The notes under the pieces are model-generated. The model was not told the origin of the DNA, did no database searches, and worked only from the letters and a program-made list of their open reading frames with translations. A program made the position numbers and the translations under genes. DNA of 64,000 nt, from contig NW_026570259.1 in assembly GCF_019649055.1 (NCBI RefSeq), positions 992,001 through 1,056,000 of the forward strand, given 5' to 3'. This DNA comes from Paramacrobiotus metropolitanus. Its lineage: Eukaryota; Tardigrada; Eutardigrada; Parachela; Macrobiotidae. The first letter of the stretch is position 1. Every line of letters begins with the position of its first letter. Positions 48,120 through 59,292 of this stretch are shown one piece after another.

Positions 48120-48960
48120 CAACTGGGAGTGTGACATTTCGCCGCACTCAAACTCGACGCGCGACTTTTCGCCGCGAAGACAATTCGTTGCCGGACATTC
48201 GGACGCTGGGACACTTCGGTTTGGGATTTTATGTTTTCAGACATTTTAACTTTGCGACATTTCGACGCAAGACGTCTTGCCGCGGACAATTCGTCTTGGG
48301 ACTTTTCAAACGATGCCACTTATCACCGCAAACGCGTCCGATCACTTCGGCCGCGTTACATTTCGGCCGAGGCTCACTTCGGCCAGCACTCATTTCGGCC
48401 ACTGCTTATTTCGGCATCATCACATTTAGCCGCCTCCAAGTTTTCAAGTTTTCCTAGTTTTTGTTGTTTCTTTGGCTTTCTTAGGTTTCTATAACCGCAA
48501 AAAACCGCAAAAAACTAGTTTTTGGGTAAGTATTTGATTGAACTGCTTCGTTGCAGGGCTGCTTTATAATAAAGCCTTTATTATTTTTAGGATTTCTTGG
48601 GTTATTCTGAGGCTTCTCAGGTTTTCTTAGATTATTCTTAGGTTTCTTAGGTTTTCTTAGGTTTCTTAGGTTTTCTTAGGTTGTTCGTTTGGTTTTGTTT
48701 ACCAGTTCTAACTTTTCTGACTCTTCTAGTTAGCTTAGTAAATCATTTATCTGAAATCCGAAATGTCGCTTCGTCGAGGTGTCCTTTCGACGAAATTTCT
48801 TTGCGTCGAAACGGCTGTGCGACGGAAAGTCTCGCGGCGCGAATTCTAGTGACGAAATGTCCTGCGACGAAACGTCGCCCGGCGAGATGGCCTTGCGGTG
48901 AAATGTCTGCGACCAAAAGTCCTGCGACTAGTTGTCCGCGGCGAAATGTCGCGGTGCCGC
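48120..48960. repeat. Inverted arrays of a GACATTTCGNCGC-type repeat (foldback-like)
   Basis: From about 48131 to 48435 degenerate units related to GACATTTCGCCGC recur on the plus strand (for example near 48133, 48250 and 48357). From about 48758 to 48957 the reverse complement GCGACGAAATGTC recurs (for example near 48760, 48850, 48898 and 48940). The two arrays therefore face each other around a core of about 320 bp. Long terminal inverted repeats built of short tandem subrepeats are the layout of foldback-type elements. No transposase is present. The element fills almost the whole gap between EXOC5 and ANKEF1. Confidence 0.65.
48620..48685. repeat. TTTCTTAGG microsatellite
   Basis: Alternating 9- and 10-nt units of TTTCTTAGG and TTTTCTTAGG run in tandem in the core between the two inverted arrays. 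More diverged copies start near 48470. Confidence 0.85.
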
Positions 48961-48964
48961 TACC

Positions 48965-51900
48965 ATGCCATTTCGTATTAATTTACACGGTTTTAGTAAT
49001 GCGCAATTAACCGACCATGACAACACCAGCAGTTGGAATCGTTATCGTTTTGGCCTACCAAAAAGTGAGCTCCTGTACTGCAAATTTGTGTACGAACCTG
49101 TCATGCAATACCCAGAAAATAATCTTTTGCGTACTCTATTTGAATACATTAAACACAGGGACATAAAAAACATTAAGAAATTCCGACAGCATGGCTTCAA
49201 AGGGATATTTCGACAACATGATGAAGAAAATGGGGACACCGTTATGCACCTGGCAGCATTTAAAAGTGATTTGGAACTGCTGGAATTATTCTTGGACGAA
49301 GGAGCAGAAGTTGATGCCAAGAATCATGGGGTACATACTACAATGTATCTGTACATGCTCTCGCATATATTATACATGTAATTTCGCAGCTTCGTTTACT
49401 GTACTTATAATTCCCTGAATGTATCGATTTTAAATTTCTGTTTTTAATGTAAAGCGCTAAATGTTTACGCTTTTAAGAAAATCACACCGTTGATGGTTGC
49501 CGCGCACCATGGCTTTGTTGAAGTGGTTAAATTTTTGATTAATCGAAACGCAGACGTAAATGCTGTGGATACCTTTTGGCAAAATGCACTGTGGTACTGT
49601 TTTGGTGGAACGGAGCGCCATGTGGAGGTGGCAAGGATTCTATTGGAGAAAGATGCGCGACTGGAGCTTAACCAAATGGGCAAATCACTGCTTATCCGGG
49701 CATGCGAGAAGGGCAATAAAGCTACAGATTTGGTTAGCCTTTTGATTGCGAATGGTGCCGATGTAAACGAAGCAGTGACGGCAACGGGGCGAACGCCGTT
49801 GATTGAAGCTGCCAGGCGCGGAGCAGCCCAATCTGTCAAGCTCCTTCTGGAAGAAAACGCTTCTCCTGATAGTGTCGACGTTCGTGGAGTAAGACTGCGT
49901 TCCTTCAACTTCCCGTTAATGTATATATATTATATTATTAACATCCATCTAGCGCCATCTCAGAATTTTGAAAAGCCGAAAGCTCGGATGGGCTACAATT
50001 TTTTATAATTTCTGTAGGTTACCGCTGCCCATGAATCAGCGTACCACGGTCATGTCGCCGTGCTGCAAATATTGGCAGGGTACGGCAGTAACCTCGATGT
50101 GCCAGCTTACAATGGGAACACTCCCCTGCATTTGGCTGTATCATCACAGCAACTTCTGGCAGTGCGCTATTTATGCCAACATGGTATGTCGTTTTATCAT
50201 CAGATAACCCAACTCATGCCTTATGTTTACAAAGAAGGGAAAATTTCTACCGCACAGGCTCGAATTCCAACATGAAGAACAATTTGGGATTGACCCCCAA
50301 ACTTTTGTGTAAGAAATACAGCCTTAAAGCAGCAGCAAAAGAAATGAAGAAAGCCGAAAAACAGTATAACAGCGTCAAGGACAAGATGCATTTGTTGAAT
50401 GCCTATGAGTGGATTCAAAGCAACAAGGATAAATTGCAAATGTCTTTAGTAGTCAACATGACACCCGACGGGCTGATATCCCGTGAGGATGCCCTAGTGG
50501 CCTGTGAAATCCTGCATATACCGATGGATCCGGCGAATGTCGAAAAGGTCTTTGATGTTATTGATGCACAAAAGACCGGAAAAATGAGTGCAAAAGAATT
50601 ATTAGGCGATAAATACGTTCCAAAGCCGTTCACAAGAGCTACCTATGAGAAAGAGGATCCCAGGGGATTGAAGAAAGGCGGTAAAGGGGCCAAGAAAAAG
50701 AAGAAGCCGAAGAAGCCTAAGCTGAAGCTTCCAAAAGAGGTGAAAATTACCATTTCCTGTGGAGAGGAAGAAACACATCCGAAAAGTTTCTCGGATAACC
50801 CGTTTGTCAATGTCCACATAATACCTAATGACAACCTGGCGTACGCGAAGAATGATGGACGACTTCCTACACCGTTCTCGGATGATAAAGTATGGATATT
50901 GGATAATATCACTTTGGACGTTTCCCATATTAATTCGCTTTGCCAGTCCGGAGACTACGACAGTATCGCTCGGGCGTGCAGGAACGGGATCAACGTCAAC
51001 TTGTGTGACGCTTGCTACAAAACGCCCCTGATGTGTGTGCACTAACGGTTAGAAGTTAGAACACCATTAATTTGTTATTTTCTCATGTTTTAATGTAACA
51101 GTTTATTCCAAAATGGGTTTATGACCTAATGTTTTCAGGAATGCCGCATCTGCCGGACACTGGGATGTGGTGCAGCTGCTGTTAACTTATGGGTAAATGA
51201 AATAGCACTATAGTTTTCATGGCATAATGTTTATTTAATTGGTCATTCTGCGATTCTCAGGGCGAATCCGTGTGCAGTTGACAATTTTGGCTGGTCAGCT
51301 CTGCATTACGCCTGCCGAAATGGACATGCTGAGATTGTAAACGAATTACTGCAGAATGGAGCTTTGGTTAACGCCCATACGCTCAGCGGAGCAAGCCCGT
51401 TAATGAAGGCCATAGAAAGCAACGATGTTGAATCGGTTATCTGCTGCGTGACACACGGGGCCAGTTTGAAAGCGAAAACCGTTTGCGGCCTTTCAGTTAA
51501 GGACTACGCAAGGACGTTTGGAGACTTTGCGGTTTACAAAGCCATCTCTCGATTCCTTAAGGCATATAAAGGTGGAAGAAATCTTACCAACGATATGGCA
51601 GCAGTCGACCCAGATACTGAACTGTTTTTTGGGAACAGAGTTTCGCCGAACCTTTACGGTAAAACCACCCGTGAACTGTTTCGGAAAAAAAAGGACTTGT
51701 TGCGTGAAAGTTTTGTCCGGCAAATGCAAGCGGACCAGTTACCGTTACGCGCTGTCAAACCCAAAGCTGTGAAAGCGGTAATTTCACCTATTCCAGGTAC
51801 AGAGCAAAGAAATTTATATACGAGTATTAAACGTTTGATATAATAATAATTTTATGCAGGTTCAAATTCGCCAGAAAACACCGTACGTTTCAGTAGGTAT

Positions 51901-52881
51901 ACAAACATGCCACTACCACCTGACCGCATTCCTGTGTCTGTGATCGGAAAACCGCTGGGCGCAGTTGTTCCTGCCACTGAATCACAAGACAAAGGTCAAG
52001 CCGGCCCAACTCCGGCGGTAATGATAGGAGACAACAAGGAAGAAAAAAACGAGCAAAGCAAATTAAGTATGGGCTCTCACGATGACGGAGACGCGAAGCC
52101 GGTAGTTTCCCACCGCAATCCTTTCACCGACTCGCAGACGCCATACTTAATACACAGCTCTCAAGACTTCATTCCTCCAAGCACGGATGAGAATGATCCG
52201 AAGCTGCAAGCAAAAATAGACCAAGCCAGAAAGCTTTTCGCCCTGGCAGCAAAAAGATTCGAGGTGACCATTGGTGAGCATTGCACCAATAACGCTATTA
52301 ATCCACATGACGTCTTTGCAATGGAACTGACAAAGTATGGACGTAGCGGACATAGCCACGCTCTGGCGAAGAGGACCGAGATGGAAAAAGCAGCGTGGGC
52401 TTTCAAAAACCATGTCGACGTGCAACGTGGTACTGATCCAGTTTTTTATGCGCCAGCACCGGAAGATTGGTATGTACCGACACGAAGCGAAATGGCTGTG
52501 CGCTACCACATGCAACCTGGACTTTTTGATCGTGTCATCAAAGCCAATTCAGAAGAAGATCCTCTAAAAAAGTTTGCCAGACAAGCCGAGTCATTATTAC
52601 TGCTAGCGGATCCCAAATCTAAAACTGCCACCTCGCAGTCTATGGGTCAACTTTCGAGAACCACAGGACCGAAACGCTTCTCGGTTGCACAGGAACTGCA
52701 GCGTATACGTAAACTGCATCCACAAGCGTCCGAAGATCAAGATCAATTGCCGCGCATGAGCTTAATGCATCGCTATCTCGGTGATCGCAAGCAAAAAGCG
52801 GCGAAGCGGTCAATAGCAAACACACTGGGGACAGGGCCTGATTTATTTAAACCCAATGCAAGCCCTAATGGATTTTCTTGA
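48965..52881 (+). CDS. ANKEF1: Ankyrin repeat and EF-hand domain protein 1 (ANKEF1) with C-terminal extension
   Basis: ANKEF1 is an ankyrin/EF-hand protein expressed mainly in ciliated and sperm cells. Exons: 48965-49330, 49478-49888, 50018-50183, 50258-51032, 51139-51192, 51261-51796 and 51860-52881, all phase-consistent. N-terminal ankyrin repeats (GDTVMHLAAFKSDLELLELF, TPLMVAAHHGFVEVVKFL, NTPLHLAVSSQQLLAVRYL) lead to a degenerate EF-hand (DAQKTGKMSAKE), then a Lys-rich segment (KKGGKGAKKKKKPKK) at the same place as in vertebrate ANKEF1. A second ankyrin block follows (NAASAGHWDVVQLLLTYG, WSALHYACRNGHAEIVNELL). The family C-terminal block ends around 51796. A 63-nt intron then leads in frame into about 340 more residues of unknown fold. 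Without that splice the protein stops at 51843, and the rest would be a separate gene starting at ATG 51907. An alternative start at 49103 aligns better with the vertebrate N terminus. Confidence 0.88.
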
Positions 52882-53974
52882 TCGTTCATTGTCCGACGAA
52901 ACACACTGTCACCAAACTGACCAACGGCACGATCCGGTTAGGAGCAACTGAGCAGGGCCGCCAGGGCGGGTTATTAGTTTACGTTTACAATCGAAAGGCA
53001 AACTATACGGCTTCCATTCGTTAATTAGACAAGTTACAATATAAACACAGAAAATTACTAAACGCTATGATGTTTTATATGCTCTCATATCGTACGATTT
53101 AAGTCCCGATTATGTGTGAACTGACAACGCTCAACGAAAACTGCAAAACAAACGATTTGCTACTCTAGGTTTAAGGTTAATAACGAACGCAGTAGAGGTG
53201 CCTTCTGGCTGCACGCGTGTTAGCATTGTTGCCCTCCGTGCCCTCCACAAATGCAAGTTAACAAGCGCATTGCAATAATTCTCCCCCCAAAGGCAGGGGG
53301 AGTACGAATCCTTAACGCAAGCTCTGGACGAAAAACGCAGCACTCTTGCGGAGATAATTCTACTGATGCGCCATCTTAACATCTTTGTTTGATATCAGCA
53401 CGGTATTAGTATCTGCACGTCTTTAATTGTGAGGTCGAGGTGTCTTTAATTGTGAGACCGAGGTGAATCAGGGTTGACCGTCTGGTCACTGAGGGCTTTG
53501 CTGCGCTTATGATTAGCCGCGATTGGATCAACAGTTCTATCGTGCAAGCTTTTAGGGGCGTTCAAGATATCTGAATCTCTGATTCTGCGATTGCAATAAT
53601 TGCGTTCTGATTTCATTGTGTAATCAGCGATACAGAGGAGGCTAGACATATTATGCCTGTTCAGAACTCGAGATCTGATCAGGGTATGTCCAAATATAGA
53701 ACTAAACGCAATTCTCTCAATTCCCCTTGTGGCTAGAGCAGTAGCAGCTGTCCTCGTCGCAGCACGGCTGCATGCTGCGACGCTATCCAACCATACTGAT
53801 CGTAATATGACTATATGAGTACAACACCCGTGACCAGTGCTTTATGGAGTTAATTTTGTTGAACACCAGACCTTTTGAGTTATTGTTATCGTCCATCGCA
53901 TAAACCTAAATGATTTATGATTTAAATTTGGAATCATATAACCTTCATAAAGGAAAGGAAAACATCTCTGTACC
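52882..53974. other. Intergenic region
   Basis: About 1.1 kb without a supported gene. It contains a 23-bp tandem duplication at 53419-53464. Two modest open frames on the minus strand (53131-53382 and 53446-53790) lack family similarity, start context and neighbouring exons, so they were not annotated. Confidence 0.4.
53419..53464. repeat. Two-copy 23-bp tandem repeat
   Basis: GTCTTTAATTGTGAGGTCGA plus GGT at 53419-53441 is followed directly by a copy at 53442-53464 that differs only by ACC for GTC. It lies between ANKEF1 and the Bles03-like gene. Confidence 0.9.
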
Positions 53975-55132
53975 ATGGAAAAGCGGAAGAACCAAAATGA
54001 TGAACCCACCAAATCGGAAACAAGAAGTGCGGATACGGACGTCGGGAATAAAAAAGCTCGCTGCAGCCCGGATAAGAATTTCGAGGACGTGGAACCCGAT
54101 GGATCACGTAAAATGGACGAACAAAGTTCCGAGGAAGGTAGCAGTGCAACTGACTCTGGCAATGAAGTGTCTGACAGAAGTGAAGATTACGGAGACCTGG
54201 ATTACGAAGGCTGTTTCTACGGCTCATTTCAAAGTGCCTACGAGGAAGAGTGTCCATCTCAAGTTAGTATTCCCAGATGGCTCCAATTTCCTCCTTATTC
54301 CTCGGATATGGTTACCGGGAAGTGGAAAATGACGTTTTCTTCTGACATTGTCGATTTTCGGTGGCAAGAAGTTAAGCAGTTGTTTCGAGAAAGAAAACTG
54401 CCGCCTGCTGTCACCAAAGTGGTGGTAGCGACCCTAGGTGCTTACAGCGAAGAACACAATGCGCATTATATGTTGTTCTGCTGTGCTCCGGCCAGTCGAG
54501 AGGCGGCCATAAATATTGCTGTAAACCTCGTCCGTGTTTTCCCCCCTAGTGAGGATGTAATTTTTTACAAGGACGATAATGCTGCACCGGGAACAAGCCA
54601 GTGGCACTTCAGCTGCGAAAGTGAGTATCGTGTGAATTTGTCACTCAATAGCGGAATGAATGGCGTGACGTCCAAAATACCAGTCGACCATATTCTTCCT
54701 CGCGAAAACACGAAAACGAAGTGGATGAGCATTGCAGTAAACAGCAACTGCTACGGTGGTGGAAAGTGGATGTACCATTTTGACGAAGAAGAAATTGATG
54801 AAAAGTGGATTCGTATTAAAGAACTGGTTGCGGCGGGCGGTTTAACGGGCGTCAAGAAAGTTGTAGTTAGCACCCGGCGGAGCATTGTAGAGGGAAACTT
54901 CACTGAATATGTTTTGCTCTTCATATGCGGACCAGCAGAAGAAGAAGATACAGTAACAGCGGTTGGAAAGCAACTACTCCGCGTTCTTCCCCCGCGTTCT
55001 TGTGATGGCGGAATATACTATAAATCAACGGAGCAATCGGAAAGGGGAAACCAGAAAAGCGGCCAAGACGTGAATCATCTTTATTTTTTGCGCTCTACTG
55101 AAGGTTTCGAGCAGAATCTAAAAACTGAGTGA
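53975..55132 (+). CDS. Protein with tandem Bles03/DUF1917-like domains
   Basis: An intronless frame of 385 residues. The first 90 or so are charged and disordered, with a possible nuclear-type basic stretch (KKARCSPDK). Two homologous globular halves follow. The first begins TGKWKMTFSSDIVDFRWQEV and includes VTKVVVATLGAYSEEHN and VRVFPPSEDVIFYKDD. The second begins GGKWMYHFDEEEIDEKWIRI and includes VKKVVVSTRRSIVEGNF and LRVLPPRSCDGGIYYK. The order GKW...F....D..W..I......G....KV..ST resembles the Bles03 (C11orf68/DUF1917) family, whose known structure has an eIF4E-like fold. The vertebrate protein has one such unit, so this would be a duplicated form. The match is from remembered pattern only. 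Function is unknown. Confidence 0.55.
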   Translation: MEKRKNQNDEPTKSETRSADTDVGNKKARCSPDKNFEDVEPDGSRKMDEQSSEEGSSATDSGNEVSDRSEDYGDLDYEGCFYGSFQSAYEEECPSQVSIPRWLQFPPYSSDMVTGKWKMTFSSDIVDFRWQEVKQLFRERKLPPAVTKVVVATLGAYSEEHNAHYMLFCCAPASREAAINIAVNLVRVFPPSEDVIFYKDDNAAPGTSQWHFSCESEYRVNLSLNSGMNGVTSKIPVDHILPRENTKTKWMSIAVNSNCYGGGKWMYHFDEEEIDEKWIRIKELVAAGGLTGVKKVVVSTRRSIVEGNFTEYVLLFICGPAEEEDTVTAVGKQLLRVLPPRSCDGGIYYKSTEQSERGNQKSGQDVNHLYFLRSTEGFEQNLKTE

Positions 55133-55890
55133 TAGTGCAGGCTTAGATTGCTATCATTTTTGGATAATTTACTTATATACGCATTTCCATATAATCGTGC
55201 TTGGTGTTTGTCCAACACGCGCTAACAGTTGCATAACCACCATGCGCTACTTAAGACATTGCACTACAACGTTGTACTGTTCTTCCAGTCAGTGTGTTGA
55301 GTGGTTTTTTACTTACAGTTAGTTTTTGTTTCGTTAAGAACTATTGGGATCCTGTCATAATGGCTGTAGGTTCGGCCACATTGTGTGAATACTTCAGCAC
55401 GGTTTTCTGTGTTTCAAACTTTAACTTTGGCTTTCCGGTAAAAGTGCATTAACGCTTGTTTTTATTGCATGGCAACAATTGCCGTTTTTCCGTTTTATTT
55501 ACCTATATATTCTAAACTATAGTAATTAAAGATATATATATATATATAATCGAACAACACTAACACGCAAAACCGGAATAGTAAATGTTAGGATCAACAA
55601 GAATAACATGATTACTTGTTCTGGCTCTACCACTGCCTTGTATGAACACTATCAACAGCTGATTTTTGAATCGGTATAAACAAAGACGTTTACTGGCTAC
55701 AACCACAACCCTTTACACATTATGTTAAAAATGATTTTACTGATTACGAAATCTAAGATACCTATCCCGCATGCGGGTACGTGCAATAAGTACGAGTAGT
55801 ATTTTTATCAAAGCTCAGATTGTGCTGCGTTTGGGGCGGTGACATTTGTTCAGCTGCTTCATATTGAGTCACTTACGTTACATAATCGGA
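55133..55890. other. Intergenic region with (TA)n tract
   Basis: About 760 bp upstream of CFAP70. It contains a short (TA)n microsatellite near 55529-55548. No other feature was recognised; the CFAP70 promoter is presumably near the right end. Confidence 0.45.
55529..55548. repeat. (TA)n microsatellite
   Basis: An uninterrupted run of about ten TA dinucleotides in the intergenic region upstream of CFAP70. Confidence 0.9.
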
Positions 55891-58800
55891 ATGCCACCAG
55901 TTTTCAAATCTCTGGTTCGGTTAGAATTCACTCAACTTGCGGCGCTACAAAAATTGAGGCCCTTGAAGGACTCGGCCGAATGGACACTAGTCATCAGATG
56001 TTTTTCGACTGCCGACAAAGTTCTTGCCACAAGCGAAAGCATCGTGCTCGCCCCCGACTCTTCTGCTGGCGCAAAAGTATTGTTAAGTGTCCCACTGGAG
56101 TTTTCGACCTGGGGTGACCTGGACAATATTGTGCACTCTCCCATAGCCATTAATTTTAATGAAATCGAATTCATAAAAGATAAGAAAAAGCCAGTACCCG
56201 ATGAGAAATCTGATCTTCTGGGACAAGTCTTGCTCGATCTGTTGCCTTTAGTATTAGGAAGAACGGAAATAGCTCCGACATTGCCCGTTTTCGTTCCTAA
56301 AAGAGACGGTGCCGACAATCAGTCAGGCGCAAGCGCAGCGCTGGGCGATGAGGTTACCATAAGTGTTCTTGCCAAGTTAGAAAAACCTCTTGTTCCTGAC
56401 GAATACCAGAAGTCGTTTAACATCGTACAAATTTTTATAGATGGATGTTACGGTATGCCCCCTGCTTGGACAGGGAATGCGAGCGCGAGCAGTTCTTTTA
56501 CCATAGCTGGCGCTATGTGCACATCTAGCACCCATATGCGTGTTCTGGCGGTTACCAATAAATCACTCCAAGAAAGCGTGGATTCCACCGCGATTAGATG
56601 GCCTTCGCAGAGCTGCTTTGTAACAGAGAGTGTTTACAAGGGACTGCATACCTTCGAATCTCAGTGTGCCTTATCGGATACCGATTTCCAACGAAGAGGC
56701 CCGCTTCTACCATCCAGCGTACTGTTTCGTTGTGTTTTGCCCTTCGACGCGGAAGACTGTTTCAAAGCCAGGTTAATGGCCACCAAAACGTGGCCTTTGG
56801 AGATTGTGAATGTGACATATCCGGAGAAACATCTCGGAGTCAAGCCAAAGAAAGCGGCTGACATACTACCCAGTGCACCGGAAGAGCCAGTGTTGACTAA
56901 ACATGGCGCTGCATACGTTGACCTGGAACCACTATTGCGCCCTGGAATGTGTGAAGTGTCCGGCTCTTATGCATTTCGTCCCTTCAGTCTGGCAGAATTC
57001 TCTGCAAAAACAGGAACCAAAAGCGCCGTGTACGAATTGTACCCTGGAGGGAACAATGTAAACACTGACAGCGAAAAGAAAACCGTTACAGCGAGTTCGA
57101 AAAAAGTGGGGGAGCATCATTCGACACTTACTTTAAGAAAATCGATGGCTCCTTCTGCCACCCCTTCTCAAGAAATTGTTCCCCAGCTTAATCCACGATC
57201 ACAAAATGATGCCGATTTGTACCTTACCCACAATTCATTTGTTCGGGTAAAGGTAGCATTATTGAAGCCGTTTGTGCCTAAAACAGTACGAACTTTTTCC
57301 GTGGAAGATCGATCGCTGTATTTGCATTCACTACCCCGTCGATCTGGTTCTGAATGGCCCAACGATAACGGCATAGCGGCTACTAAAGCGCTACAGGAGG
57401 ATGTTAAAAACATCAAGGATTATCTGGCAGCTCTGTATCAACAACATCCAACAGAAAACTGGAGTGAGTATTATCGGGCTGCTTTGCAAACAACCGATAA
57501 ATCTGAACCGATGGTTTTGCTCCATCGAACGCTTTACGACCACATTCTCCGTTTTGTGCGAGATCGGTTTTATCGAATTAAGCCATTTAAAGACCGTTCG
57601 GAATATGAGCGTTATGTTCGTACAGTTTATGCAAGTTTGGCACGTGAAGTCAGCGATGCCCTGAAAGGTCAGTCAATGCAACGTACCGAAATTTCGCAAA
57701 CAAAATCATCGCCAGAAGCGCGAGCAAATCTCCGGACAGACACGGATTTGAAAGTCCTATCAATGCAAGAAGATTTGGACGGAAATTTTAGTAAAGCCGA
57801 GCATTTCCTTGGACTTAGAGTGATAAGTAAAGGGGGCAGTGCTTCAGCCTGGAAGGACATCGGGATGTTTCAGCTACGCTTTAGAAAATTAGACCAAGCC
57901 GTACAGTCGTTTTCGCGGTGGTTGTCAAAAGAAGAACTTAATCCGGATGCATTGTTGGTTTTGGGTGAGTTAGGTCACACGAAAAAAGTTTCTAGAATTC
58001 ACTGCAATACGTTGCTGGGAAATTCACTTAATATGCACGTTGTCGGCGAATTCCCTTATTGTACTCTTATTTTACCAACAAAAAATGGTATTGCTAAATA
58101 TTAACACACATACGTACAGTATGTACACGCCTGTATATACTACTTACTTTAATATTATGTCGCAGAAATAAATCAATAGCTGCGTAAAAATTATTTCACA
58201 AGTTTCGTTATTACAACAGGATATGCATTTTGCGAACTTGGAAAACTAAATTGGGCGCAGACCATATTTGAATGCGTCGCATCTCTTTGTCCGAAGAATC
58301 CGCTACCTGCAACCATTCTTGGATTGTTCTATGAGCATCTGGCAAGTGACCATTCTTCAGAGGTGTACACGTTTCTAATGGAAAAATCATACCATGAAGG
58401 TCGTATTGCGCTTGGTCTACATGGTGCTGTGTTGGAAGCTGCCGATAATTCTTTACGGCAACGAAGAATATCTGTCGGGTGCGAACTGGAAACAATGCCA
58501 AAAGGTGACGCGGCTGTAGCGGAATGCCGGCGTTTATTGGTGAACCTCATTGATTCACGTGAATCAGCCCTGGAATACACTAATAGAGAAAGTGAGCCCC
58601 ATGAAAAAACTGAAACTGAAAGTCTCTTCTCACCAGTGACCGGCTGTCAGACTTACCAGGAAGACATGAGATCCCTGATAAACAGCACGAACATGCAATT
58701 TGCTACCAATATCTTCTGGTACTGTTTACCTTACTTGAGCAGAAATGGCTTACTGCGGTTTCTACAAATGTCTGTTGCGAAATTAGCTGGCTTATGCCCC

Positions 58801-59292
58801 ATGAACGAGACATTATTCTGGACATGCAGTATACAGAGTTTCTTGGCTCACCGGAAGTACGATCATGCCGAAATCCTTTTAACCGAACTTGATCGTCTCG
58901 GAGAAAGTAGCGCCCGGTTTTATGCTTACTGTGGACATCTGAACTATCTGCAAGGACGAAGTAGTAGTGCGGTACTGGCCTACGAGAAAGCGCTTAAGCA
59001 ACACGATTGCCTTAAGAAATGGGAGCTGTTTCCGTTGTATTATCGCTCCGGTACCCTGTTCGAACAAATGGAGATTTACTTTGAAGCAAAGAAAGCGTTT
59101 CATGAGGCCGCTAAAATTTACGGGACATGTCGAACGTGGATCGGATGTGGCACTGCAAGCTACAAGCTCAACGATTTGGTACATGCTGAATACGCTTTCC
59201 GACAAGCTTTAGCTGTGGACAACGGGAACCCCTTGTCAAAAAAATATTTGTCTGACATTCGCCAACGGAGCAGACAAACTATGATGAAGTAG
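55891..59292 (+). CDS. CFAP70: Cilia- and flagella-associated protein 70 (CFAP70)
   Basis: CFAP70 is an axonemal TPR protein associated with outer dynein arms and needed for normal beating in other organisms. Exon 1 is 55891-57964. Its start MPPVFKSLVRLEF is preferred over an upstream in-frame ATG at 55846 because it aligns with the family N terminus. The N-terminal C2-like region includes SDLLGQVLLDLLPLVLGRTE, matching the family's LGQAVVDLLPLL block. The middle has GAAYVDLEPLLRPGM and the family helix block around YDHILRFVRDRFYR. TPR-like helices start near 57740. A 255-bp intron (57965-58219, phase 1) joins LLVL to GYAFCELGKLNWAQTIFE. Exon 2 continues the TPRs (ARFYAYCGHLNYLQGRSSSAVLAYEKAL, TCRTWIGCGTASYKLNDLVHAEYAF). 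The reading stops at 59290-59292 before the last family helices, and a further open frame follows, so the 3' end is uncertain. Confidence 0.9.

Noticed and set aside
51907-52881. Separate gene starting at ATG 51907
   Set aside because: A phase-matched 63-nt intron joins this frame to ANKEF1 and no promoter space exists (63 bp), so it was annotated as the ANKEF1 C-terminal extension. The two-gene reading is kept as the alternative.
53131-53790. Two minus-strand open frames (53131-53382 and 53446-53790) in the gap after ANKEF1
   Set aside because: There is no family similarity, signal peptide, splice support or codon character like the neighbours; the length is within chance for this base composition.
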